A stretch of 64,000 nt of DNA, from NCBI GenBank assembly GCA_023101885.1, contig JALPQD010000303.1:2662786-2726785 (forward strand). The letters run 5' to 3'. Below are positions 21,682-32,194 of this stretch, piece by piece. Made by a program: the position numbers and the translations under genes. Each line of letters starts with the position of its first letter. Positions within the stretch are counted from its first letter, which is position 1. The notes beneath the pieces were generated by a model. That model ran no database searches. It was not told the DNA's origin and saw nothing but the letters and a program-made list of their open reading frames with translations. This DNA is from Typhlomys cinereus (Eukaryota > Chordata > Mammalia > Rodentia > Platacanthomyidae).

Positions 21682-24600
21682 AAATAATTTCTCCATTATA
21701 ACATTAAATGTCAATGGTATTAATTCACCGATTAAGAGACACAGATTACAAACTTGGATTAAAAACCACAATCCAACAATCTGCTGCCTTCAGGAAACTC
21801 ATCTCACCACAAAAGATAGGCACATCCTAAAAATGAAAGGCTGGTCCAAAATCTTGCAAGCTAATGGAACCAGGAAACAGGCAGGGGTAGCAATTATGCT
21901 TTTGGACAAAGTGGACTTCAAAGAAAATCATAAGAGACACAGATGGATACTACATTTTAGTCACAGGTACAATTCACCAGGAAAACTTCACAATACTGAA
22001 CATATGCACCCAATACGGGCCCCTCCACATTCATTAAGAAAACCCTACAGCGTCTAAAGCAAGAAATCAACCCCCAAACGATAATTCTTGGGGACTTCAA
22101 CACCGCCCTCTCAACATTGGGATAGATCAACAGGTCAAAAGCTTAACAGAGACACTTTGGAACTTAATAAAACCCTTAAAGAAATGGACCTTACAGATCT
22201 TTATCGAACTTTTCATCCATGCACCAAAGAATACACATTTTTCTCAGAAGCACATGGAACGTTCTCCAAAATAGATCACATGTTGGGCCACAAAATGAAT
22301 CTACACATATACAGAAAAGTTGAAATTCTAACCTATGCCCTATCAGACCACCACGGCCTAAAGCTGGACATCCACAACACAACAAACAAGAGAAAATACA
22401 CTAACTCCTGGAAACTTAACAATATGATGCTGAACGAGAACTGGATTCAGGAAGAAATTAAAAAAGAAATTCAAGATTTCCTGAAAGTGAACGATAATGA
22501 AAATACAACTTACCAAAATCTCTGGGACACAATGAAAGCTGTTCTAAGAGGTAAGTTCATAGCTCTTAATGCCTATATCAAAAAAATGGAAACATCGGAA
22601 ATAAATAACTTAACAATACAGCTTAAAGCTTTAGAGAAACTAGAGCAATCTGATCCCAAAAGTAGTAGAAGAGAAGAGATTAGCAAAATAAGGGAGAAAT
22701 ATCTGAAATCAAGATTAGGAAAACGATAGAGAAAATCAACCAGTCAAAAAGCTGGTTCTGTGAAAAAATCAATAAGATTGATACACCCCTAGCTAAATTA
22801 ACCAAAAGCAAGAGAGAGAAAACCCAAATTAACAAAATTAGAAATGAAAATGGAGTTATCACTACTGATACCCAAGAAATCCAGAGAATTATAACATATT
22901 TCAAAAACTTATACTCTGTGAAATTTGACAACACAAAAGAGATGGATGAATTCCTAAATAAACACAACTTACCTAAATGGAATCAGGAAGCTGTGAATTA
23001 TTTAAATAGTCCTATAACATATGAGGAAATTGAGGAAGTAATCTCAAAACTTCCCACCAAAAAATGTCCTGGACCAGGGGGCTGGAGAGGTGGCTCAGGG
23101 GTTAAGCCTCCGCCTTGCAGGTGGAAGGTCCTGAGTTCGGATCCCAGATCCCACGTATAGACGCCAGGCGGAAGCGGGGGCCACCTGCGCTTCTGGTCCT
23201 AGTAGGGTGGAGCTTGTGAACCCCGGGGCAGAAGGAGGTGGAGGCGTCCATGGTGGTTCGCGAATTCGTCTGTAGTTCTACACAGACACACACACACACA
23301 GACACACGCGCGTGCGCACATACGCACGCATATGCACACAGTTGAATAAATAATAATAATAAAAAATTTTTTAAAAATGTCCTGGACCAGATAGATTCAG
23401 CACAGAGTTCTACCAGACATTTAAGGAGTTAATAACACCAATACTCCTTAAACTGTTCCATCAAATAGCAAAGGAAGGAACACTACCAAATTCCTTCTAT
23501 GAAGCTAATATCGTTTTAATCCCAAAACCTAATAAAGATTCACTTAGAAAAGAAAACTATAGGCCAATCTCTCTGATGAACACAGATGCAAAGATTGTCA
23601 ACAAAGTCTTAGCAAATCGGATTCAAAAACATATCAAAAAGATCATTCATGGGGACCAAGTAGGCTTCATCCCCGGCACACAAGGTTGGTTCAACATACA
23701 CAAATCAATAAATGTAATCCATCATATAAACCAGTCCAAAGTCCAAGACCACATGATACTCTCAATAGATGCAGAAAAAGCTCTTAACAAGATCCAACAG
23801 CCTTTTATGATCAAAACACTAGAGATAGTAGAATGGAAGGAACCTTTATCAATATAATAAAAGCTGTATATAACAAGCCCACAGCAAGGATTATACTCAA
23901 TGGGGAAAAACTGGAAGCATACCCACTTCGATCAGGAACTAGACAAGGCTGTCCACTCTCACCACTTGTATTCAATATTGTACTTGAAGTCTTAGCTGAA
24001 GCCATAAGACAAGAAAGGGACATAAGAGGGATTCAAATTGGCAAGGAAAAAGTCAAGCTATCCCTATTTGCAGATGACATGATCTTATACCTGAGTGATC
24101 CCAAAAACTCCACCAGGAAGCTCCTGGAACTAACTGAGAAGTTCAGCAGGGTGGCAGGATACAAAATAAATGTACAAAAATCAGTGGCCTTCCTATATGC
24201 CCAGAATGAAAGAAGTGAAAAAGCCCTGAGAGAAACAATCCCATTTATTATAGCCCCTAAAAAAATGAAATACCTTGGTATAAACCTAACCAAGGAGGTA
24301 AAAGACCTTCACAATGAAAACTTTAAAACCCTAAAGAAAGAAATTGCAGAAGACATCAGAAGGTGGAAAGACCTCCCATGTTCCTGGATTGGCAGAATCA
24401 ACATTGTAAAAATGACCATCCTACCAAAGGCAATATACAAATTCAATGCTATACCAATTAAAATCCCAAAGCAATTCTTTAAAGAAGTTGACCAAACAAT
24501 CTCAAAATTCATATGGAGGCACAAAAGACCCAGGATAGCAAAGACAATCTTGAATAACAAAAACACTGCTGGAGGTATCACCATACCAAACCTTAGTCTA

Positions 24601-25793
24601 TACTACAAATCCATAGTTATAAAAACATCCTGGTACTGGCTCCAAAATAGATACACAGATCAATGGATAAGTGTTGAAGACCCAGATATAAGCCCACAAA
24701 ATTACAGCCATTTGATCTTTGACAAAGGGGTCCAAAAAATTCAATGGAAAAAGAACAGTATCTTCAACAAATGGTGCTGGTAAAACTGGATCTCCACATG
24801 CAGAAGATTAAAACTGGACCCATACTTGTCACCATGTACAAGACTTAATTCCAAATGGATCAAGGACCTTAATATAAGGTCAGAGACTATAAAAATCATA
24901 GTTGAAAGGGTAGGGAACTCCCTAGAGCTGATTGGGCTAGGCCAACAGTTCCTATCAGAGATCCAATGGCACAGTCGCTGCTACCAACTCTCAACAGTTG
25001 GGATCTGGTAAAATTAAAGAGCTTCTGTTCAGATAAAGAGATTGTAACATGAGCTCAAAGGCAACCCACAGAAAGGGAGAAAATCTTCACTAACCACATA
25101 TCTGATAGAGCTCTATTATCCAGAGTGCACAAAGAACTTAGAAAACTAAACACCAAGGAAACTAATGGCCCAATTAAAAAATGGGCCCTGGAACTTAAAA
25201 GAAACTTTACCAGGGATGAAATTAAAATGTCTAACAAATATCTTTAAAAAAGGTCCACTTCTTTAGCCATCAGGGAAATGCAAATCAAAACTTCCCTGAG
25301 ATATCATCTCACCCCGGTCAGGATGGCAAAAATCCACAATACAAACAACAACAAATGCTGGAGAGGATGTGGAGAGAGGGGAACTCTCCTACATTGCTGG
25401 TGGGAATGCAGGCTCATACAACCACTCTGGCAAGCCGTCTGGAGATTCTTAAAGAAATTAAAGATTGAAATGCCATATGACCCTGCTATTCCACTTCTGG
25501 GAATAACCCCACATACAGCAAAAATTCACCTCGATAGCACAAGCATGACCATGTTCATAGCAGCATTGTTTACAATAGCAAAGTCATGGAATCAACCCAA
25601 ATGTCCAACAGTTGATGAGTGGATAAGGAAACTGTGGTACATCTATACAATGGAGTACTACTCAGCCATCAAAAATGATGAATTACTGGAATTTGCCGGG
25701 AAATGGATGTCATTAGAAACAATTATATTAAGTGAAGTATCCCAGATACAGAAAATTAAGCGCCATATGTACTCCCTAATAGGTGGCCCCTAG
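21668..25793 (+). pseudogene. L1 ORF2 (endonuclease-reverse transcriptase), disrupted
   Basis: ORF2p nicks target DNA and reverse-transcribes L1 RNA. The start MSRIKNNFSIITLNVNGINS begins an APE-type endonuclease domain with QETHL. The frame is lost around 21,930-22,110 (compensating shifts), and [10 protein letters not shown] near 22,345 marks the end of the domain. A further frameshift lies near 22,727. The SINE at 23,078-23,372 interrupts the RT fingers, and another shift lies near 23,828. The RT core follows with [15 protein letters not shown] and the catalytic FADDMILYL (about 24,070). An in-frame TAA is at 24,781-24,783. The C-terminal segment 25,278-25,793 keeps the zinc-knuckle-like [18 protein letters not shown]. 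It cannot make active enzyme as it stands. Confidence 0.93.
23078..23372 (+). repeat. young dimeric SINE inserted in L1 ORF2, 18-bp TSD
   Basis: GGGGGCTGGAGAGGTGGCTC starts a complete young-subfamily copy with a CA/GT-type microsatellite (23,280-23,340) and an AATAAA-rich tail. AAAAATGTCCTGGACCAG is identical at 23,060-23,077 and 23,373-23,390. The RT reading frame resumes on the other side of the second copy, shifted by the 313-nt insertion. Confidence 0.97.
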
Positions 25794-26853
25794 TACCAAA
25801 CCCACTTAGAGACACTCAAAGATAAATCTCTGTAATACCTACAGTAATTGCAAAGATTATGAACAGGAGGGATGGGGAAGGAGGGACACACCAGTAACAA
25901 AGAGAGAGGGGACCATGTTACAGCAGAGCAAATAGGCCACTATCAAGGACTGCAAGTAAGTAATGAGACACCTGGTTAAGTTCACAGACTTTTGTTCCTA
26001 ATCATTTACAACTGAGGGGGTATGATCTCACCAGAAGAGGAGGGCATATAGTTTGGCAGATAAAAAGTAACCATTTTGCAAATGGGTGATTGACCCCTCC
26101 CTCACTGTGGTTTCCTACTTTTATTACATCTACCTTTGAATGTGCTCTTATAACAAGACTCCAGTTTAACAGCTTTTTGTCTCTGGCCAGGGGGTAACAT
26201 ACAATGCCCATCAGGATGGAGTGAAGGGCATTGCAGGAGCAGCAAAACTGCAAAAGAAAATCAACAAACCACTATTCAGAACTTCAGAGACTCTATATCA
26301 ACCACCTAGAACTAGGCCAGACTAATCTCTCCCCATCCTAAAGCTCAGGGAAATCTGAGGAAGAGGGGGCGGTAAGATTGTAAGAGCACAAGGATGGGAG
26401 GAGCAATGATTTGCAAAATATTCCACACAAGTTAGGGCTGAAGAAATCATAATTGGACTTTGCATGCCCTGAGCAATGTCCAACACTATTGACCCCACAA
26501 AGTCTAGCATTTGCCAAAGGCACCAAGATCCTTGGAGGCAAGGGATTGACAGCCACAGTAGTGTTCCTATGCTTAAGGGGAACACAGGAAAGGGTTCAGG
26601 GAAATGTCACTGGGTCCTTGTACGTCATCGGAGAGGAGGGCCCAGAGGAAAGTCAGGCATGCACATTAAAGGATGCTCTGGGGATTGGGGGGCGGGGAGC
26701 ACTGGGGGATGGGGAGGGAGAGGTGAGGAGAGGGAGAACAGGGGGGTCAGGGGGGAGGAGGAGGGAGCGAGGGAACTGGTGTACCTACTAAGTTTGTATA
26801 AGCAGAAATAATAATAAAAAAAGTAAAAAAAAAAAAGAAAAAAGAAAAATAGG

Positions 26854-27119
26854 AAATCATCAAGAATGAAAGGAGATATAAAGATTACAAATATGAAATG
26901 TTGCTTTGAGAAAGAAGGTTAAAAATAGAAGAAAATGGTTTCACATGAAATAGGGTTTCGTACAGTAATTTTGTTCCAACATGAAGGAACGTTCCAAAAT
27001 GATGATAAAAAGGACAGAACCAGAAGGCTGAGGTATGTCACAGAGGGTCTGACTGAGTATGTTACAATAATATTCATAAGAGTTATGAGTATAATTAATT
27101 TATCATTAAAAGTTATTAG
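26854..27119. other. unique intergenic segment
   Basis: AT-rich, between the L1 and a SINE pair. Nothing recognised. Confidence 0.4.
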
Positions 27120-27130
27120 AATTCCCAGGG

Positions 27131-27343
27131 CTGGGGGCTGGAGAGGTGGCTCAGGGGTTAAGCCTCTGCCTTGCAGGCGGAAGGTCTTGAGTTTGGATCC
27201 TAGACCCCAGGTATAGACACCCGGCGGCAAGCGGGGGAGGCCTGCGTTTCTGGTCCTGGCAGAGCGGAGCCTGTGACTCCCGGGGCAGAGTAAACAAGGA
27301 GGAAGTGGAGGCGGTCCATGGTGGTTCCCGAATTCGCCTGTGG

Positions 27344-27392
<49 letters not shown>

Positions 27393-27435
27393 CACACGCA
27401 CACACACACACGCACAACTGAATTAAAAAAAAAAA
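27131..27435 (+). repeat. young dimeric SINE with long CA tract
   Basis: GGGCTGGAGAGGTGGCTCAG starts near 27,134 and a (CA)n of about 75 nt occupies 27,342-27,418. The copy ends AACTGAATTA plus 13 A. Flanking AATTCCCAGGG occurs at 27,120-27,130 and 27,436-27,446. Confidence 0.9.
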
Positions 27436-27446
27436 AATTCCCAGGG

Positions 27447-27651
27447 GTTTAAGACCCTGCCTTGAAAGCAGAAAGTCCTGAGTTCGGATCCCAGATCCCA
27501 CATAAAAACACCAGGTGGATATGGCAGCATCCTGCACTTCAGGCCCTACTGGGCGGTGCCTGAGAAATCTCAGAGTGAAACAAGGAGGTAGAAGCAATCC
27601 AGGATGATTCCCAAAGTCACTCTTAGGCCTCCACAGGGACACATGTGCCCC

Positions 27652-27692
<41 letters not shown>

Positions 27693-27695
27693 TAC
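27447..27695 (+). repeat. 5'-truncated older dimeric SINE plus (AC)n
   Basis: Begins at GTTTAAGACCCTGCC, lacking the A-box head, then B box GAGTTCGGATCCCAG, right half GGTGCCTGAGAAATCTCAGA and CAATCCAGGATGATTCCC. It ends in (AC)n at 27,653-27,690. Confidence 0.8.
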
Positions 27696-27699
27696 ACAG

Positions 27700-28765
27700 G
27701 TATCCTCCAGCCTTCAGCCATCACCCGCTGGACTACTGGACTGAGCAGCTACTGGCAGCCATCATTGGACTACCTTGGCCATATCTGTAAGCCAACTCCA
27801 TACAGTCCCTATTTATATATTCATTTTGTTGATTCTGTAACTCTATAGAGAACCTGACTAATGCATAGCTCTATTTATTTGGGAGTCTCACATGAAAAGA
27901 CAAAGACTCAAGGCATGAAATCTGACTAAATTCTATCACCTCAAGATATCAGGAATCAAGTGAACTTCATCCACCACCTTTTTCTTGAAAAGGAGGCATT
28001 TTAAACACAGAGGCGTTTGCTTCCCATCTTGAGGTAATGAGACTAAAAAACACAGGTGGAACTGAGTATATCCTGTCCACTACCTCTTTTTTTCTTTTTT
28101 AAAAATTATTTTATTTTTCTAGCTTTACAAGCATATTGAGGACTTATCCCTGCTTCCCTCCACCCCCTCCCTCCCATCACCTCTCCTTTCCTTCATCAAT
28201 CCATTCCACTCCCTCCCACCCTCCTGCCTGTCTGCTTCTATGGATTCCAGGGTTCCCTCTCACCACCTCTTTTTCATTGAAGGAAGGGGTTTTACGGACA
28301 GGCAAGACAGATTCACCTCTGTCACCTCTGCACCTGGGAATACAGTGCAGAACACAGGCAAGTTCCAGTCAGCCCTGTGCACACTGAAGGACAGACGGTT
28401 CAAGCATACGTAAGCTTGAATAACTTCTCACTAACTGAAGACAGCTTCAACTGCTTTCCAGCATCCAGTTTTTTGGTTAAGAATGTCTCCCCTCCTCCAA
28501 GGATATGTTGGAGCAGGTGAAAAAGATTGAAGATGCAGCCACACCCCAGAAAGCCATGCGGCAGGTGCTAAGGGTCAGAAACAGAGATATAGAGACATTT
28601 CTCTTTTCCTCAAGGTATGAACTCCGTTAGAACTGACTCTCAGAACTTTAAACAAACAAACAAACAAACAAACAAACAAATAAATAAATAAATAAATAAA
28701 AGAAATGGCTGGTCTTTTTCTACTCTAGGGCAAGACCACAGTTCAACCTATGAGGCAGAGAGGTT
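27700..28765. other. intergenic with small repeats
   Basis: Contains a reverse L1 3' UTR fragment (28,085-28,260, pyrimidine-rich CTTCCCTCCACCCCCTCCCT) and an (AAAC)n/(AAAT)n tract at 28,650-28,702. The stretches 27,700-28,085 and 28,270-28,640 show no recognised gene. Confidence 0.5.
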
Positions 28766-28767
28766 TG

Positions 28768-29056
28768 AGGGCTGGAGAGGTGGCTCAGGGGTTAAGCCTC
28801 CGCCTTGCAGGCAGAAGGTCCTGAGTTCGGATCCTAGACCCCAGGTATAGACACCGGGCAGAAGCGGGGGCGGCCTGCGTTTCTGGTCCTGGTAGGCGGA
28901 GCCTGTGGATCCCGGGGCAGAGTAAAGGAGGAGGAGGTGGAGGCATCCATGGTGGTTCCCAAATTTGCCCGTGGTTCTACACACACACACACATACATAC
29001 ACACACGTGCATACACGCACAATTGAATAAATAATAATAAAAAAATTTTTAAAAAA
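28768..29056 (+). repeat. young dimeric SINE with TSD
   Basis: Full-length young copy: A box TGGCTCAGGGG, B box GAGTTCGGATCC, a CA tract at 28,978-29,006 and an AATAAATAATAAT-type tail. GGCAGAGAGGTTTG at 28,754-28,767 pairs with GGCAGAGAAGTTTG at 29,057-29,070 (13 of 14). Confidence 0.9.
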
Positions 29057-29119
29057 GGCAGAGAAGTTTGGCTTACAGAGAATGCAGATACATGTACAAG
29101 ATAGATTTTAAAAATTAGG

Positions 29120-29450
29120 TACATGACAAGCTTGGTGAGATATCTCAACAAACTAGGTCACCAGGTTTATAATCCAGAAGTCCACATGGTGGAAGGAGAA
29201 AACTGACTTCTATCCACTGACCTTTACCTATATGTTCTTTTTGTCACTCTTCTTTCTCTCTCAAAAAATAAAGTATTTTTAAAGGCAAAGAGATGAATAC
29301 AATTCCCTGACTCCACATGAGCATTCTGACACATACTTGTGATTCTAGTGCCAAGATTACAAAGGCAGGTGGATCCTTTGGGCTTGCTGGCTAGCAAAGC
29401 TAGTCTAATAGATGAGTCCTGCCAATGAGAGACTGCCTCAAATTATTGTG
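29120..29450 (+). repeat. B2- and B3-like SINE fragments
   Basis: 29,125-29,280 follows B2 order (GCTTGGTGAGATATCTCAAC, then GTCCACATGGTGGAAGGAGA). 29,330-29,450 resembles the B3/B4 body (GCTTGCTGGCTAGC, then GAGAGACTGCCTCAAATTA). Confidence 0.6.
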
Positions 29451-29604
29451 GATTGATTCATGAAACATCTGAGGGCATTCTATGGCACCTGCCCTCCCCC
29501 CACCCATCACTGTCCTGAAATTTTGGCCCTACTGAAAGCTACCTGACTTCCAACTCAGGTAATCATCATGCTTTCCAGGCCCACCGGAATGGTCAGCTTG
29601 GCCA

Positions 29605-29985
29605 CTTCTCTGAGTGTTTCAGTTACTCGCTCTGCTGCTGTGAGACAACACTCAGACTCAAACAACTTAATGGGAGATTTATTTGGCTTACGGTTCCAGA
29701 GAGAAGATATAGTCCAGTATGGCAGAAAAGGCATGGCTGGCTGGAAGAACCTGCAGGAGGCTTAAGCCACATCCCTCATAGAGGCATAGGGAGCTAACTT
29801 CAGACTACTAAAGCAGACTCCTAGCAGAAGAGTGAGCTAACCAATTTCAAGGACTTCCCTCCTTATGTGCTTTCCTCCAGCAAGGCTCCACCTCCTAAAG
29901 TATCATAACTTTCCCAGCGTCAATCAAGGATTCAAAACACAAGCCTGAGGGGGAGAACTTATATTCAAACCATGACACTGAGTAA
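29605..29985 (-). mobile_element. MaLR-type LTR, reverse
   Basis: The + strand is the complement of a rodent MaLR LTR: TGCTGCTGTGAGACAACAC, then ACAACTTAATGGGAGATTTA, TTCCTCCAGCAAGGCTCCAC, and an end near TTCAAACCATGACA. The same order is seen at 57,418-57,755. Confidence 0.7.
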
Positions 29986-29997
29986 CAACCAAATCAA

Positions 29998-30352
29998 TTG
30001 TGATAGTTAATCCTGGGTGTCAACTTGACACACCTGGTATTAACTAAGATCGGCTGAGACCACCTGAAAGGATTATACCCACCCTAGATCCCATAGGAAC
30101 CTCCCAGTAATGGATCATATAAAAGGGACCACAGAATATAGGAGACATTCTAGGAATGCTCAAGCCATGTGGAGAGGTCTGCTATGACTTAGCCTGCCAC
30201 CTGCCTGCCAGCTTCAGCCATGACACTTCCTTCGCCTTGAAAGACTTTATCTATTTACCCTCTGGAACTGTAAGTTGAATAAACCTCCCTTTCTCCCATA
30301 AGTTGTTTGACTTTGTGTGCTCTCTCACAGCAATAGGAAAGAGTAACTGTTG
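29998..30352 (+). mobile_element. MaLR-type LTR, forward
   Basis: Begins GTGATAGTTAATCCTGGGTG and has GGAACTGTAAGTTGAATAAA (poly(A) signal) followed by CTCTCTCACAGCAATAGGAA. This is the end sequence shared with the forward copy at 62,690-63,040. It sits almost back-to-back with the reverse copy at 29,605-29,985. Confidence 0.7.
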
Positions 30353-30354
30353 TA

Positions 30355-31155
30355 CCAATCAACAAGCCACACAGGCAGCTTAGCCTCCACTCAAAGCTGC
30401 CTTAGTTCTAACTGCCACCCCATCCCTCATCCTCAGTATACTTAGAAAATCAAGAGTCTTACAAACTCATAAAACAAGCTGATATTCCTTGGATCTTCTC
30501 TATAGAAGATCTCTAATGGTTTCCATCAGGTTACATAATTTAGCCTCTTTTCACAAGCACAGGATCCTTGCAGTCTATTTCCAAAGCTTGCCTCACCTCT
30601 TATCAGGTCAATCCAGAAGAAGCCCTCAGATCCTCCTTTTTATAGACTATCAAGAATAGGAAAATATTAGAAAATAGATTTCACTTATATGCAAGGGGCA
30701 AACCATCTAATGGTTCTGCTTGTAGATGCCTTCTCCAGATCGACAGAGACATTAGAACACATTGTCCCTTACTTTGGGCTCTTTAGAGTCTGATAATGGC
30801 TAGCTTTAATTTCTAATATCACTCAAAGAGTGAGTGAGATTCTTGAATTATTATTACCACACATCAAAATCTTCTGGGAAAGTGGAAACTCATAAGAGAG
30901 CTCTTAATAGGTTCATACTCAAGAGTAACAGTCTTGACCCAGTTTTCTTCCAATTGAACTTTAAGCTCATCTATTGCCCCTAATATTATAACACACCTCA
31001 TCCTGTCCAACATTATCTGTCTCAATATGTTACAGTCCTGTGGCAGACACCAAGACTGTCATTGAGTACCAGAACAAGTACATCCCCAAGTCTGACATCA
31101 TCTTTCTGGGTTCACCTGCTCTCATTAACCTGAGAACTTGGGTCTATCTTAAAAC
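30355..31155. other. intergenic, no feature recognised
   Basis: About 800 nt of AT-leaning sequence. No coding, RNA or repeat signature could be supported, although MaLR internal sequence is possible by context. Confidence 0.4.
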
Positions 31156-31157
31156 CT

Positions 31158-31480
31158 TCCCACAAAGTCTGAGGAGATGACTCAGTGAGTAAAATTCCTC
31201 TTGAACAAGCATAAAGACCCAAGTTTGGACATCCACGTTGAAAGGCCACGCATAATAGCATTGTTCCCTATAATTCTAACACTGGGAATGCAAAAGCAGG
31301 AGATTTCTTGGGGCTTGCTGGCTCACTAGTCTAGTGAATCAGTGACTAGGTTCAGTGACAGACTCTGTCTCAAATGATAACATAGACACAATTGAGGAAG
31401 ACACCGAATATTGATCTCTGACCTTCTCAAGCACAAAACCACACATGTGCGTTTACATACATGTACACACATGTGAAAAA
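31158..31480 (+). repeat. B2/B3-like SINE
   Basis: The head GTCTGAGGAGATGACTCAGT is followed by a B-box-like CAAGTTTGGACATCC and then GGGCTTGCTGGCTCACTAGT and GACTCTGTCTCAAATGATAA. It ends in CACACATGTGCG-type sequence. Confidence 0.65.
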
Positions 31481-31759
31481 AACCTCCTGCAGGATAAAAG
31501 GATCCTTCAAAATGTTTCAACATAACCCTATTGAGTTGTCTTCATGTTTCTAACTGTAATCAAGGCCTGGATCATGGATTCTTCTGTTCAAAAGCAAGAG
31601 TGTTCCACGTTTAGAAGCCCAAACAGCTTATTCTTAGAAACCTGTAGGTTATCTCCATCTTCCAGAAATAACTAGATATAGCCCACTTCAAGCCCCCCGT
31701 TGTGTAGCCAGGGACCAAGGTCATTAATTACTCGAATATGACCTACAGCTTTAGTACCT

Positions 31760-32190
31760 GCTTAATTACTGTTGCCTGCATAGTTTGCTGATAGAATCAC
31801 CATAAAATACCTTAAGGGAAAAGGGGGTTTAGTCTTATGATAGACTGGTTACAGTTCCTTGTCCAACTTTGCAGGACAGCTCACACCAATACCAGAGCCG
31901 AGGGAACTGGCCACACCAGCTCCACATAGCAGCCAAGAGGATGATCCTTACTTGCCAGACCAGTATCTCTGGGCAAGTACACAAAGGGTGCCTCTTTGTC
32001 CAACGATTCCCTCGAATTTTATTCACCTAGTCCCATCCACCATAGGCTGTGCCTTCCCCATCTACTAGACAATCTCCTGCAGGTTTGCTCTGGGTTTCAC
32101 TCATTACATTACAATTATCTACAAATGTGCCCAGAGCTCGAACTCTCAACCATCAAGTTGACACTTGTTCCTAACTATGACAGTTTCTCT
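31760..32190 (-). mobile_element. LTR-like repeat, second family, reverse
   Basis: Shares ordered blocks with copies at 61,050-61,400 and 63,250-63,640: CAGCTCACACCAATACCAGA, then CTGGCCACACCAG, AATCTCCTGCAGGTTTGCT, and ACCATCAAGTTGACACTTGT at its end. Probably a MaLR-related LTR, but the subfamily cannot be named. Confidence 0.6.
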
Positions 32191-32194
32191 AAAT

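Larger units (their letters stand above)
19788..26840 (+). mobile_element. near full-length LINE-1 with target-site duplication
   Basis: A 7.05-kb L1 retrotransposon. The flanks are an identical 13-bp AAAGAAAAATAGG at 19,775-19,787 and 26,841-26,853. Order: a GC- and CpG-rich 5' UTR (19,788 to about 20,630), ORF1 (20,632-21,681, intact), ORF2 (21,668-25,793, broken), a 3' UTR with a G-rich stretch (26,680-26,770) and a long A-rich tail (26,805-26,840). ORF1 and ORF2 overlap by 14 nt, as in mouse L1 and unlike human L1. A young dimeric SINE is inserted in ORF2 at 23,078. The element lies between GFRA4 and ADAM33 and is not part of either gene. Confidence 0.96.

Noticed and set aside
26919..27690. 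Overlapping - strand frames of 162 and 179 codons
   Set aside because: Translations of CA/GT microsatellites and SINE sequence (Cys-Val repeats), not genes.
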